Positions 10,837-23,500 of a stretch of DNA of 64,000 nt are shown here, piece after piece; the stretch's first letter is position 1; each line of letters begins with the position of its first letter. Under the pieces are notes generated by a model. It worked only from the letters and a program-made list of their open reading frames with translations. It searched no databases and was not told the origin of the DNA. The position numbers and the translations under genes were made by a program. This DNA comes from Cochliopodium minus (lineage: Eukaryota; Discosea; Himatismenida; Cochliopodiidae), in contig JAMYWO010000003.1 of assembly GCA_024220525.1 (NCBI GenBank), forward strand, positions 261,477 to 325,476, written 5' to 3'.

Positions 10837-11781
10837 ATGAATCGATTGAGATTTTGTGTTACTTGTTCAAATAATACGAAAACTACTCCCCAAAAATTTA
10901 CTAATGATAAATATAAATCATGTGATGATTGCAGAGAAAAAACAAAAATCAAAAATAACCAAAAAAAGAAAGGTTCTAATTTTTTTTTTGCTTTTTCGTT
11001 TTTTAAAAAAATTTTTTTTTAGAAGGGAGATGTGGGAGATGCACAAATAACAGAAAAGAACATCCTCATAAATTCAAAAAAGATGTTGCGAACTGCCTCG
11101 ATTGTATTCAAAAAGATCAAAGTAAAAAAGATTCATCTCCTTTAATTCATTATTTTGTTCTTACAATAAACAAAGATATGGTTAAAGGAAAATGTCCTTC
11201 TTGTCAAAACAACCGGACTGAACATCCTTCCAAATTCAAAAATAATAAAATAAAAACATGTACTGAATGTTGCGAAAAAAAAAAATTTGATTATTTAAAA
11301 AGTGAATACTTTTTTGTTATTTTCTTTTGTGAAAAAACTTTATCATTTTTCATTTTCTTTGTTTTTAGAAATTGGAGAAGTAAAATGCCCTAATTGTAAA
11401 AACAACAGGAAGGAACATCCTCTAAAATTCAAGAACCTTCTAATTCAAACTTGTATCGACTGTTCTGAGAAAAAAAAGATTGATTATGTACTCAAAAAGA
11501 ATAAAAGAGAAAATCCTAATCAAAATAATGAGATTGAGATTCCAAAAGATAAGAAAATCAAATCAAACTCTCCAATAGATTTAGGGCCTCAAGGAGATAT
11601 TACACCTTTTTATGATAGCGTTATTCCTAGTTTGTTCGAAAAAGAGGATTTCTTCAAATACTGCGACTTAGATCAGACAAATGGAAACTCCTTTGTTAAT
11701 GAGATTAATTTTGATTTTTTAAAAGGAGAGAAAGGAGATGATTTAAATGAAAATCAATTTGAAATAAATTTTGATTTTTAA
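10837..11781 (+). CDS. Quadruple CxxC-module protein, copy B (putative zinc-binding repeat protein)
   Basis: Exons 10837-10972, 11023-11121, 11176-11301 and 11369-11781 join in phase (257 residues). The 54-nt intron between exons 2 and 3 is itself open and divisible by three, so it may be retained. Four modules: CVTCSNNTKTTPQKF..CDDC, CGRCTNNRKEHPHKF..CLDC, CPSCQNNRTEHPSKF..CTEC, CPNCKNNRKEHPLKF..CIDC. Module boundaries nearly coincide with exons, so exon duplication probably built the array. The tail is acidic and Phe-rich (FFKYCDLDQTNGNSFVNEIN...FEINFDF) and differs from copies A and C. Function unknown; zinc binding is inferred from the cysteine spacing. Confidence 0.75.
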
Positions 11782-12024
11782 ATGAAAATTTGTTAGTAAA
11801 AATGATTGTTAATTGGATCAACTTAAAGAAATGATAATATGATTATTTGGATCTCATTGATCAATTATATAGAATCTTTTGGTGGGATATAAAAATTTAT
11901 CCAAATTATATGGAGCAGATTAAATTCTCACAAAAAAATTTTCAATTTAATTCATTAATTTCCCAAACATTCACCAAAATCGAACAAATGAAATTTTTTT
12001 TTTTTTGATATTTTTTATTTATTT

Positions 12025-15000
12025 TTATTTAATAAGAGTTTTCATAAGAGTGAGATAAATAATAATGGATATTTCATCGGGAGAACCATACAAAAAATCA
12101 GAGGTGTCCAACAAATTTGGGACATCCCAAGTAGTGTTTGCTTTTTCCCAAGAAAGTTTGAGAAGTTCTGTTCTGTTGGTTGGGAGAGATTCATAAGAAA
12201 AGAGAGAAGGCTTGAAATTATGAACGATTGCGGAGAAGGCTTTTCCGTCATAAAAAGATTTGCTGAAATCAAAAATGTTGACTCCATTGTATCCATTTGT
12301 TGATTCTGTCAGCCAAGAAATTAACGCAGGGACACTGTGTAGAAAAAAAAAAAGTAAGAAACAAAAAATTGATAAAAGAAAACAAAAATTAAAAATATCA
12401 AATAAAATTTTAAAAATATCAAAAATGAAATTAATAAAATTTTGAAAAAAATAAAATAAAAAAAAATAAAATAATAAAAAATATTCTTTTAAAAAATAAA
12501 ATTTTAAAAATTTAGATTGAAAAAATAAAAATAATAGAATATATGTTAAAATCAAAAATACAAAAAATTCATTTAAAAAATAATGAATAAAACTAATTGA
12601 AAATGAAATAAAATAAAAATTTTAGAAATTATATTAAAATAAAATAATAAGAAAAAAAATTCTGTTAAAAAGAAAATTAAAAAATGTTTTTTTAAAAAAA
12701 AAAAAATTTAAATAAAAAAAAAAAAATTTAGTTTATTTACCTTTGTTGTCCTCTGTGTTCAACAGTGGAAAATTGGCAAATGTGAAAAACGTTCCATAAA
12801 AAACTACAAATGGTCTTGATGATTTTGTTGACGATGCCCGAAGCAGAGATGCTCAAAACGGGTTGCTTGGATTGCAAATAACTGATCACCTTTGATGTGT
12901 TTTGCATTCTTTCTACCATTGATTTTGGGTTTGTGTTGCACCCTTCTATTTTACATCCACCTTTAAAAAATAAGTTTAAAAAATTTCTTAATAAATAAAA
13001 AATAATTCAAAAATAATTAACAATATTCAATTGACAAACAAAAATTGGGAAGAAATAATTTTTTTTTTGAAAACATAAATGTGAAAATTATAAAAAAATA
13101 TGAAAAAACAAGTAAGATAATCCAAAATGAAACAAAAATTATTTTCAAAAAATTATTTTTGAAAATAAAATAAAACATTTTAAAAAAAAAAATGATCAAC
13201 AAAAAAAATGATCAACAAAAAAAATAAATAAAAAATAAATAAAAAATAAATAAAAAATTAAAAATAAAAATATTTTTAAAAAATAAACTTTTGTTTGGAA
13301 AAAAAATATTAAAGATTTTTAAAGAGAAATTATTTTTTCTTACATAAATTTTCTACTAATACAACAACCAAAAGGCCATCAGAAAAATCACTGAGATCAA
13401 TGGCTTTTCTGGAAGACTTGGCCAAATAAAAGTTGGCCCACTTGAGGAGAGTTTTCATCTGCATGGCGCGGTGATTGGTGTTTTCCCAGGACTTTTCCGA
13501 AATGGACAACAAATATGAGTCTTCATCTTCTTCTTCGTGTTGTGGTTCATCTTTTTGAAAAAAAAAAAAAAATTTTTAATTTTAAAAAATAAATTTAAAA
13601 AATATTAAAATATTAAAAAAAATAAATTTGAAGTGGAAATAAATTTTTTACTTTTTTCAATGTGTTGATTATTGTTGTCATTATACTGAGAATTATTGTT
13701 TTGATTGCTGTTGTTGTTGATAACTTCAGTTTTTTGAGGAGAGGTGAGATTGTTGACAGGAGGGTTACTAGTATTGCTTATGTTGTTAGTTTGTTGGGTA
13801 AGAGGTTGTTTGGGTTGAGTGGAAGTGACATTACTAGAAGTAGTATTAGAAGTATTGGAAGAAATATTAGAGGAAGTAGGATTGGAGGTAGAAGTAGGGG
13901 TGGAGGTGTTTTTATTGTTGGTTTGTGTGCTAATAGAAGTGGTTGGGGGATTTTTAGAATTAGGAATGTTGGAAGTAGGGTTGTTGGAAGGGGGAGGATT
14001 GTTCACTTTTTGGGTTGTGTTGGTGGGATTATTTGTAATGGTTGTATTAACAGGATTTGTATTACTTGTATTAACAGGATTTGTTGTTTTTGGTTGATTA
14101 AAAGTGTTGTTATTGTTATTAGTGGTGTTGTTGTTAGTGGTGTTGTTATTAGTGGTGTTGTTGTTAGGAGTGTTGTTGGGAGTGTTGTTAGTAGTGTTTG
14201 AAGGAGGATTTTGAACTTTGGGTTGATTTTGAAGAGGAGTAGGTTGGGTAATAGGTTGCTTGATAGGAGGGTTATTAGGTTTAGGCTGATTGACAGGATT
14301 ATTAACATTATTGTTGTTGTTATTGTTAGAAGGGGGTTGCTGTTTTACAGTATTGTTACCACTGCTATTATTTCCAATGTTACTACTATTGTTTGGAATG
14401 AAAAGAAAATCAGTTTTATCATCAAATTCAAAATCATTAAAAATACTTCCACTACTTCCACTACTTCCAACATTTTGGTTATTGTTGACAGTTTTGACAG
14501 GAGGTTTGGGTTGTTGAGGTTGAGATCCAAAAATATCTTCGAAAAGTTCATCATGTTTGGGAAGATCCTTGGCAGAAACTTTGTTACTATTTTGAGTGAC
14601 AACAGATGTTCTTCTGGGCAAATTTGGTTGAGTTTTAGGATCAACATTGCTGGTTCCTGTGTTATTATTTGTATTAGATGAAGTATAAGGGTTATTGATG
14701 TTAGAATTGTTTGAATTGTTTGGATTGTTATTGGAATTATTGTTGGGAATATTAGATTGATTGGGTCTAGGAGGTAATTGAGGTTGCGGAGGATTAATTT
14801 GTTGTTGCGGAGGATTTTGATTGTAGTTTTGTTGTGGTGGTTGTTGCTGAGGAGGAAGATTGAGCGGTCCTTGGTAGTTCTTTTCGAGGAGAGACTTGGG
14901 AGTATAACCCTTGTGGTCCTTCGCATTGAGATCGACATTATAGTTCTTGCAAATGTTGAGGATCATCTGATAAGGCAAATGCTTCTTGGTGCATAAGAAA

Positions 15001-16228
15001 TGGAAAGGAGTTCTGCTTGTAGCATTTATTTGATTAGGATTCGATTTACTCTTAAGAAGAAATTCAATTTTATCAATGGAAATGGAATCTAACATGCAAG
15101 CGTAGTGAAGAGGAATGTTCTTTTGGTTGTCTTGTAAATTAAGATTTGCATTGTTTTCTACGAGAAGTTTGAGGATGTTTCCATCCATCGCGGTGTTTTC
15201 GCAGTAGAAGTGGAGGGGTGTTTTCTCCTGGAAGTTATCTTTGTTCACATCTGATTTTTTTTCCAACAATGCTTTTATCACTTCCTCTTTCACTTTTGGA
15301 TTTTGACAAACAAGATGCAAAGGTATCTTCGTTAAAAAGAAGATTAATTATTTATTTATAATAATAAAGTAAAAATGAAATTAATTTTAAATAATTTTTA
15401 ATTATCGAATTTCATTGTTGAATATATCTCATTAATTGGTACATTTTAAAAAAATTAATTTACATCATTATTTTCTCCTTCCAAATTTGGATCTATTCCG
15501 TGATTAATCACCAATATAATGCTTTCTGCATCTAAATTCTGTTTTTTGGTGAGATAATGAAGATAATTGTTTCTCGATTTATCCCTGAAATTGAAATCAA
15601 TCCCTCCTTTTTCTACCATTATCTTTATTATTTCATTCTTTATATTTTCATTTATACAAGCAACATGGAAGGGAGTCATTTTATTGTTATCTGTTATATT
15701 TGAATTCACTCTATATTCAAATATCTTTTTCACTAATTCTAAATTTGGATTTGGTTTCTTCAATAGAACATGCAATATACTCTATATTTAGAATTTTTGG
15801 TTAATTAAAATTTAATTGAAGAGGGATATAATGAATATATTGATCGATATAAATCTATATTTGATAGAATAATATTTTATCATTGTATATTGGAAATATT
15901 CTCTTTTATAAAAATATTCAAATAGATTTCTATTCCTATTAAATATATCATTTGATTTGTTTTAATTGATTACAAAGAAAATATATTATTTTTTATAAAT
16001 TATTTTTACCCTTCCATCAGGATATTTGGAATTGATATCTCCACCTTTTGATAATACTGTATTGATAATAGGCATATTTGGTTTGTCATTTTCAGTTAAA
16101 TATTGAAGACAGGTCTTCCCGTGTTCATCTCTTATATTCACTTGCATTCCACCTTGCAAATAATTTATGATGGTTTGTTTATTTTCATTTCTTACAGCAT
16201 GAAAAAAATTGGGTATATCATTTCCCAT
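12025..16228 (-). CDS. Ankyrin-repeat / polyN / tandem calponin-homology protein
   Basis: Six exons join in phase: 16228-16010, 15781-15464, 15326-13652, 13550-13344, 12960-12741, 12334-12025 (982 residues). The frame stays open upstream to 16354, so the start may be earlier. Residues about 1-340 are some eight ankyrin units (KTCLQYLT, RSILHVLL, MTPFHVAC, IPLHLVCQ, KTPLHFYC, NIPLHYAC, RTPFHFLC). About 345-735 is a Pro/Gln then Asn/Thr/Pro low-complexity linker. From about 745 there are two CH domains: CH1 (MQMKTLLKWANFYLAK, IDLSDFSDGLLVVVL) split by two introns, and CH2 (VPALISWLTE, IFDFSKSFYDGKAFSAIVH). Tandem CH domains bind F-actin, so an ankyrin-to-actin adaptor is a fair inference. This domain combination is unusual. 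Confidence 0.88.
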
Positions 16229-16979
16229 TCTTTCCAATATAAAAAAAACTTTGATTTTATTTATATTTTTTATAATATTCTCTTTAAAGTAAATTATATG
16301 AATATTTTCTGTAATTGGTTGCTCCTCATATTTATCACTGATTTGAAAGATCATTTAAAACTTTATTATATTTGCACTGAAAATATTTACATATAAAGAA
16401 TTTTCTTTTGATCTTTCAATCTTCATTGTACATAAAAAAAAAAATGGCAGAAAGATTGTGAGATATATCTTTCTCAAATATAAGATAATGAAAAGAAATT
16501 AATTTATTTCAATGAAAATCTTTGAGAATTATTCAATTGTGATTATCCATCTCTTGATGAATTGAATGAAACATAAAAGAAACTAAAATCAATTAAATAA
16601 TTGACAAAGAGCCCAAAAAGATAAAGAATCTACCATTTCACTATTCATAACTCAACGAGAAAATTGACCTGATTCTACTGGAAATCTTCTTAATTTTATC
16701 AACATTCTAATTGTATTTTGAGAATTGTTTTGAAATTTCTTTTTAAAAAAATTTAATTAATAACCCTATCACAAAAATAATAAATTTATTTATTTTCCTT
16801 TCCAAAATAAATTTTGAGTAAAAGCATAATAAAGAATAAGATTGAAAATTTTACAGATGAATTTTTTATTTCTCCAGAATCAACCAAATTAATTATGAAA
16901 AATAAAAAAAATATTGACGATAATTCAAAAAGGAGATTTTTTTTTCTTATTTTAGGCAGAAAAACTTGAATTTTTTTAA
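16229..16979. other. Divergent intergenic region, ankyrin-CH (-) / Arf-like (+)
   Basis: About 750 bases between two divergently transcribed genes, so it should contain both promoters. The first 126 bases continue the ankyrin frame and could encode an N-terminal extension (MIFQISDKYEEQPITENIHI). The rest is A/T-rich with no supported gene. Confidence 0.4.
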
Positions 16980-18158
16980 ATGGGAGCAAAATTCAGAAAG
17001 ATATTCAAAAAATCAAAAGAAGAAAGAATAGTGATGGTTGGATTGGGTACAAAATCAAAATTAATTTTTTATATTTCTTGATATTTATTCCTTATAATAG
17101 ATAATGCGGGCAAATCTACCATCCTCTATAGATTAAAATTGGGTCATGTTGAAAATACCAAACCTACTGTTGGATTCAATGTAGAACAGATAAAATATCA
17201 TAATCTTACTTTGACAATATGGGATGGTAAAAAATATGAATGATTTGATGGAGGATATAAAAGCATATCAACTCTTATAAATTCAAGAGGATTTATAAAT
17301 TATCAAACCTCTATAAAAAATTATCCTAAATAAAAAAAACAAAGAATTAAAATATTTCTTTGACATGATTATATAATTTACGATCCATCAATTGAATTTA
17401 TTACATTTCATTGATCAGATATATGGAAATGATGAGATAAAGAAAATATTTTAATTGAATTTTTGAAAAATATTGGAATAATATAAAAAAATAACCACCT
17501 CTATCAATAATATGATCTATATAACAGGATTTAAAAGAAAAATACCCAATCATTTCCCCAGATTGATTATCAAATCTTCTTCATCTTCAAAATAATTTTT
17601 TTAAAAAAACATTCTCTTTCAACTTAGTTGGTGGACAAGATCAAATACGAATGTTTTGGAAACACTATTTCATAAATACAAAAGCGATCATATACGTAGT
17701 AGATAGCAATGACAATATAAGATTAAAAGAAGCAAAAGAAGAAGTAAACAAAATTATTTCGACAATTAAAATTTTTTTATTATTATTTATAGAAAACTAA
17801 ATTTTTTAATTTTTAAATTTTTTAATTTTTTAAATTTTTTTAATTTTTTAAATTATTTTAATTTTAATTTTTTAATTTAAATCAAAAAAAAATCATTTTA
17901 GTAAACACTTTTATTTTTTAGTTTTGGAAACTTATGGATTCACCTGAATTATCCAAAGCAGCTTTTCTTATCTTCGCTAATAAACAAGATCTTCCTAACG
18001 CTGCCAAGAAAGATGAAATCGCAAAGTTGTTCGAGTTGGAAAAACTCAAGAACCCTTGGCACATTCAAGGCGCCTCCGCTCTGAAGGGAGAAGGTATAGA
18101 GGAAGGTTTTGACTACATAGCTAAAATTTTCGAAGAATCAAGAAAGAACAAGAAATAA
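16980..18158 (+). CDS. Arf/Arl-family small GTPase (copy 1)
   Basis: Four exons in phase: 16980-17046, 17101-17226, 17628-17743, 17922-18158, giving 181 residues, the canonical Arf length. All GTPase motifs are present: P-loop GLDNAGKST, switch I with PTVGFNVE, DxxG in [17 protein letters not shown] in ANKQDLPNA, and the G5-like GAS. The start MGAKFRKIF has Gly2 for N-myristoylation and a basic amphipathic stretch, as in membrane-recruited Arf/Arl proteins. It acts as a GDP/GTP membrane-traffic switch by family knowledge; the exact Arf/Arl class is not resolved. The second intron is 401 nt, long for this window. A second Arf-like gene lies 1.5 kb downstream. Confidence 0.93.
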
Positions 18159-18334
18159 TTTACTTTTTTTTTATTTTTTGTTTTTTTTGTTTGTGTTGAA
18201 TAGAAATTATAAAAAAAATTAATTGACAGATTTCTTTATTTATTTTTATTTATTTTTCTTATTTAAAAATATCTTTTGTTTTTATTTGAAATATAAAAAA
18301 AAAAAAATTGAAGAATAATTTATAATCAAAGTGA

Positions 18335-19452
18335 ATGGGAAATAAACTTGATTTGAATCCAAATAAAGAAATCAATTCTGTTCAATTTTCAAATTTCTTT
18401 TCTAAATATTCCCATGGACAAGGTTATGTAAGAGAATATATTTTCTATGAAACTATATCTGGGGATCATTATCAAAATAAATCACATAAAAATAAATACA
18501 TTCTCTCCTCATTTCAACTCAACATTTAAATTTCCTCTAAAGGTGGATGAGAAAAATGCACTAAAATTCTTAAAGAGAATATCCAAAGAATATGGGATTG
18601 AATATTCTGAATCATTTGCAAGAGAATTGTTGATTAAGATTGATGAAAATAATGAAGGTTTGACCTACAAGAAATTCGAACAGTTTTTCTTCGAGACATA
18701 TAAGACCGATGTGGAAGAAGGGAAAGTATCTTTATCTGCATCAATGAATATCTCTTATGGTAGAATAATAGAAAAAAGAAAATTATATTTAATGAAATTT
18801 CAAATTGAATTTATAAATTTTTTAAATATTTTTTTATAATTTTTTTATTTATATTTAAATTATAGCAATGAAATTGGGTTCATTTAAAATGAACAAAAAT
18901 AAAATGTTTGAAATTATGAAACAAAGAACATATCATACTTTTATAAGGGAAAGGAAAAAGTTCAAGTCAATAGAACAACTAAAGAAGTGGGAAAGGGAGA
19001 ATCAAGACAAAAAGCAAAACTGTATGTTCCTCTCCGACAACGACATAAACAAACAAGAAAACTACATGCTCATTTTATTCGAATACTTGGAATCAGTCAA
19101 TAAAACTGACCCTGTTAAATTAGTTAGCTTTAATTATGACTTATCTCAACAAGAAATAGAACAATTAAATTTTTTTATAAGAAACAGGGATCACAATCTT
19201 ATTCGTGTTCGTTTGGACGCTTTGAGAGATTCGGATCTTTTCTTCTATAATCTTGATTATATTTCCAATCCCAAACTTTGTGGCAGACACGTTTTGTATC
19301 CTCATTGTTGGAGCAAGGACAAGCATCATCTTTTTTCTCTTTTGTTTCGATCCTCCATTTTTACTTTTATCATTTGCCTCAAAAAGAAATTCAAGTTCAA
19401 AATCCCCAAACCTATTGTTGTGCATATTATCAAAATGCTTTCTACTTATTAA
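18335..19452 (+). CDS. EF-hand-like protein of unknown function
   Basis: Three exons in phase: 18335-18427, 18543-18759, 18866-19452 (298 residues). It starts MGNKLDLNPN, a possible N-myristoylation site. The first 110 residues look like a degenerate EF-hand pair: helix VQFSNFFSKY, the loop-containing ALKFLKRISKEYG, and ELLIKIDENNEGLTYKKFEQFF, where DENNEG occupies the loop. The remainder (RTYHTFIRERKKFKSIEQLK, then a Leu/Phe/Arg-rich C-terminus) is not recognised. Calcium binding is uncertain because the loop lacks the full acidic pattern. It sits between two Arf-like genes in the same direction, with no evidence of a functional link. Confidence 0.65.
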
Positions 19453-19648
19453 TTTTTTTCTTCATTTTACATTTATTTATTAAAAATTTTGCTTTTTGAT
19501 CTCTCTTTCATCTTTAAAAATTGTTTTTAATTCAATTTTTTTTGCCTATATTAAAAATTAATAATTTTATTTTCATTATAACCAATTTAATTTAAAAAAA
19601 CATTTAAAAGAAAAAGAAAAAAAAAAAGAGCAAATTTATTATTGGGGA

Positions 19649-20371
19649 ATGGGAAATAGGCTTAGAAAGAAGAAAGAAGAAAGAATTGTGATGATTGGAT
19701 TAGATGGAAGCGGAAAAAGTTGTATTTTGTACAAATTAAAGGGTACTTCCATAGAGACTCTTCCTACAATAGGGTTTAATGTTGAAGGAATTAGAAAAAA
19801 TAAAGAATCTATATCTGTATGGGATAGTAAGAAATAGAAAAATAATGAAAATTTTTTAAAAAAATTTTGTTTAAATCAAAGTTGGTGGACAAGAACAAAT
19901 TCGAGGTAAAAATTAAATAAAATTTAATTAATTAAAATTATCTTTTAATTTATCTTAAATTAAAAAAAAAAAAATTAATTATCTATTAACCGAAATTAAA
20001 ATGATTGATTTTTTAATAATAAAGGTCTTTGGAGATATTATTATTTGCATGCAAAAGCTTTGATATACGTAGTAGATAGTAGTGATAGAAGAAGATTAGA
20101 AGAATCAAAAGAAGAGTTTTGGTCAGCGATGAATGCGCCGGAACTTAAAGATGCTTTGGTCTTAATATTGGCAAACAAACAAGATTGTCACCAAGCAGTA
20201 TCTGCGTCAAAAATTGGAGAAATTTTCCAACTTGAAAAGTTGAACAACAATAAATGGAAAATCCAAGGTACTTGTGCGATAACTAACGAAGGTTTGGATG
20301 AAGCTTTTGGATGGCTTTCTTCCAAACTCACTGAAAAAAGAAAAAAGATAAATACAACAATGAGGAAATAA
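19649..20371 (+). CDS. Arf/Arl-family small GTPase (copy 2)
   Basis: Three exons in phase: 19649-19826, a 24-nt microexon 19882-19905, and 20025-20371 (182 residues). Motifs: P-loop [18 protein letters not shown], DxxG in [15 protein letters not shown] in ANKQDCHQA. The microexon encodes GGQEQIR, exactly the switch II segment. The N-terminus [11 protein letters not shown] carries Gly2 and a basic patch. The residue after the P-loop Ser is Cys instead of Thr, and the NKQD loop continues CHQ, so it is more diverged than the upstream copy. Expected role is a membrane-recruited GTP switch. It shares the KEEFW insertion with copy 1, supporting local duplication. Confidence 0.9.
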
Positions 20372-20551
20372 TGAAAAAAAAAATTCCTGTTTAATAATAT
20401 TTTTTTTTTGTAAATAAAAAAACACTTTAAATAAAAACATTTAATTTTATATCTTTGTTTTTTCGAAACTAATTACAATTTTTTTTTTTTTATAATAAAT
20501 ATTAATTTTTTTTTTTTATTTATAAAAATAAAATTATTTTTATATTTTCAT

Positions 20552-23500
20552 TTATGAGTCTTTGTTGACCAAAGGTCTCTTCTCAAGCTTCCTCCTGTTC
20601 TTCTTATTTTTGGAATTATAAACATCAGAATCCATATCCTCCTCCTCCCCAAAATGGTCATCAACTTGATCAGAGTTGAATATAAAAGGGATGTCACGGC
20701 GGGGATGTTGTTCATCATTTTCTTCGTCTTCTTCTTCCTCAATTTTAATTAAATTATTCTGAGAATTCTTTTTGGAATTTCTCGGAGAAGGATTAGAATT
20801 AGGAGGAGATAATTTGTTATTCGAATTGGGAGGTGTCAATTTTTTTTCAATGAGATTATTATTGTTGTTATTACTGTTATTAATATTATTATTACTGTTA
20901 TTTGTGTTGTTAATGTTATTATTAGAGTTACTTAGGGAGATGTTCAGTTCATTAGAGGAATTGTGGAGGTTATTGGAGGAGTTGTTTGGGCTGTTACCAT
21001 TAGTTTGATAATAAAAGTTGTTATGAGAATTGCTTCGGGAAGGAGATTTAGAGAAAGGTAAAGAAGAGTTGTTATTATTTTGTTGATTACTATTATTTTG
21101 ATTATAATTATGATTATTTTGATTATTTTGATTTTTATTATAATTATTGTTGTTGTGATTGTTATTTTGATTAAAAAGATCGGAATGGGAGCCATAGCTT
21201 CTCGGAGAAATTTTGGTAGAACTGTTATTGGAGGAGGGAGGAGACAATGTGTTTCTGGGAGAAACTCTGACGTTTCCGCCGTTGGAACTGGGAGGGGTGA
21301 CACTTTTGACATCAAAAGCATGAGAATCTTTATTACTGTTGAAATTATTATTAAAAAATTCAACGACATCGTCATTATTAGCACTGTTGTTATCCAAGTT
21401 ATTGTAAAAATTGTTAATGTTCGTTCTGTTTAGATGGGGTTGGGAGAGGCGGGGTGTGGGATTGTTTACGCAAGGTATGTTGTCACCAAAAGTGAGCTCT
21501 GCAAAGTTCAGACTCTCTGTTGATCCAAATGCAGTCAAAACGGGGTTGTTGGAATTGTGAGGAGATTTTTTCTCACTGTAACTTCCGCTCACCTCATCTC
21601 CTTCGTTGTTTGTATTTAAATCTATTATCTGAAAAAAAAAAAATTTAAAAATTTATAAAAATAAACCAAAATTTAGTATTATATGGCGATGATTAAATTC
21701 TCACAAAAAAATTTTCAACAGTTTAAATTAAAAATTAAATTGAATAAATATATTGAAAATATTATAATTCATTAACATTTAAAATTAAAATAAATATTAG
21801 AATAATAAATTAAATATTAAACTAAAAATATAAATTAAAAAATTTTATGAAAAAAAAAATTTAATCTTTAAAAAAATAAATTAAAAAAAAGATCACGAAA
21901 AATATTAAAATAATAGAATAATTAATGGAAAAAAATAATAGAAATAAAAAAGTTCTAAAAAAAAAAAAAAATTTACTTCAGAAGTAGTTTTGCCATCTTG
22001 ATTTTCGTTCTCATGTTCATCACCACTAGTGATTTTAATGGTGATTTTGTTTTTGTTCTCGTCAGAATTATAAGGAGACAAACCCTCCTTCTTCTTCTCA
22101 AAGTCCTTGTAAATATTCAAGTTGCTGAGAGATCTGTTGATTTCGCTGTTTTTGTAAACGATGAGATTGCCAATGCTTTTGTTGGTGTTGATGCTGCTTT
22201 CGAAGAGTCGTCTCAAGTAAGGCGAGTCCAAACTTTTGTCGTGGATGTCTTCCTCTTCTTCGTCTTCGGGCGTTTTCAATAGGTCGTCCATCCTGATTTC
22301 TTCGTTGGAATCGGCGCCACTGTCCACTTTTTTCATTTCTATGGCAACTTCTCCTGGAAAAGAAAAAAGTTTTTAAAATAAAGTTTTAAATGTGAATAAA
22401 AAAAAAAAAAAAAAATTAACAAAAAATTAAAATAAAAAATTTTATAAAAACAAGAAAATTAAATAAAAAATTTGATAAAATAAAAAACCAAAAAAACAAA
22501 AGAGAGAATATAATTAATAAAAATTTTAATTACATAAAATGTAAATAAACAAAAAAAAAACAATTAAAAAAAATTAAATGAAAAATAACAAATAAATTGA
22601 ACAAAATTTAATAAAATAAAAACCAAAATAAAAAAATGAAAATTTTTAATGATATTTTTTAAAAAAAAAAAGAGTTTTTTTATTTTACCGTCATTTGAAC
22701 CATTTTCGTTGGTGTTTCTCAAATTATCTAGCTCTATTTGCTTCATTTCTTGCTCTTTCAAAGCTTTGTCTATTTCTCTTTTTGATACAATGGAGATGAC
22801 AACTATAATTATTATTGTAAGAATGATGCCCACTATAATCACCGCTATTTGTCCCTTTCCCAAGTTTTGAGAGTATATCTCACTCAAATTTTTCATCAAA
22901 GTACCCAAATATGTATAAGCTTTAAATAAAAATAAAAAAAATAAAAAATATAAAATATAAAATATAAAGATAAAAAATAAAATAAAATAAAAAATAAGTA
23001 AATAAAAAATAAGTAAATAAAAAATAAAAAATATAAAATATAAAATATAAAATATAAAATATAAAATAAAAAATATAAAATAAAAATAAAAAAATATAAA
23101 ATATAAAATAATAAAATAATAAAAAAAATAACAAAAAAACATAAAAAACAAACAAAAAAAAATTGATTAAAAAACTTAACAAACAAAAAAAGGTTAAAAG
23201 ATTACCTATGGTTCCAGGCATTAGACCTAAAAAACTTGCACCAAAATAAACACCAAACCTGATACTGGTAACTCCAAACAAATAGTTACAAAGACCAAAA
23301 GGCAGAATTGGACTCAATCTAGTCAAAAATATAAGAAGAAAACCCTTGGCGCTTAATGCCCTGTCTATTGCTTTAAACTTTGGACTGTTTTCCATCATTT
23401 TTTCAGCCCCTGATAATTTTTGTTCGTAAAGTTGAGTTTTATAAAAAAAGTTTTATCTTTAATCAATTATATTATCGTTAACTTTTTATAAAAGAGGATT

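Noticed and set aside
13662-14938. Hydrophobic Val/Gly/Leu/Ile-rich open frames on the plus strand and Ile/Leu/Thr-rich ones on the minus strand
   Set aside because: Shadows of the Asn/Thr/Pro linker of the ankyrin-CH gene; the antisense of AAT/AAC runs is Val/Ile/Leu.
22564-23186. Long Phe/Tyr/Ile-rich open frames on the minus strand
   Set aside because: They are read-through of a T-rich intron of the VTT gene; splice sites and phase explain the flanks.
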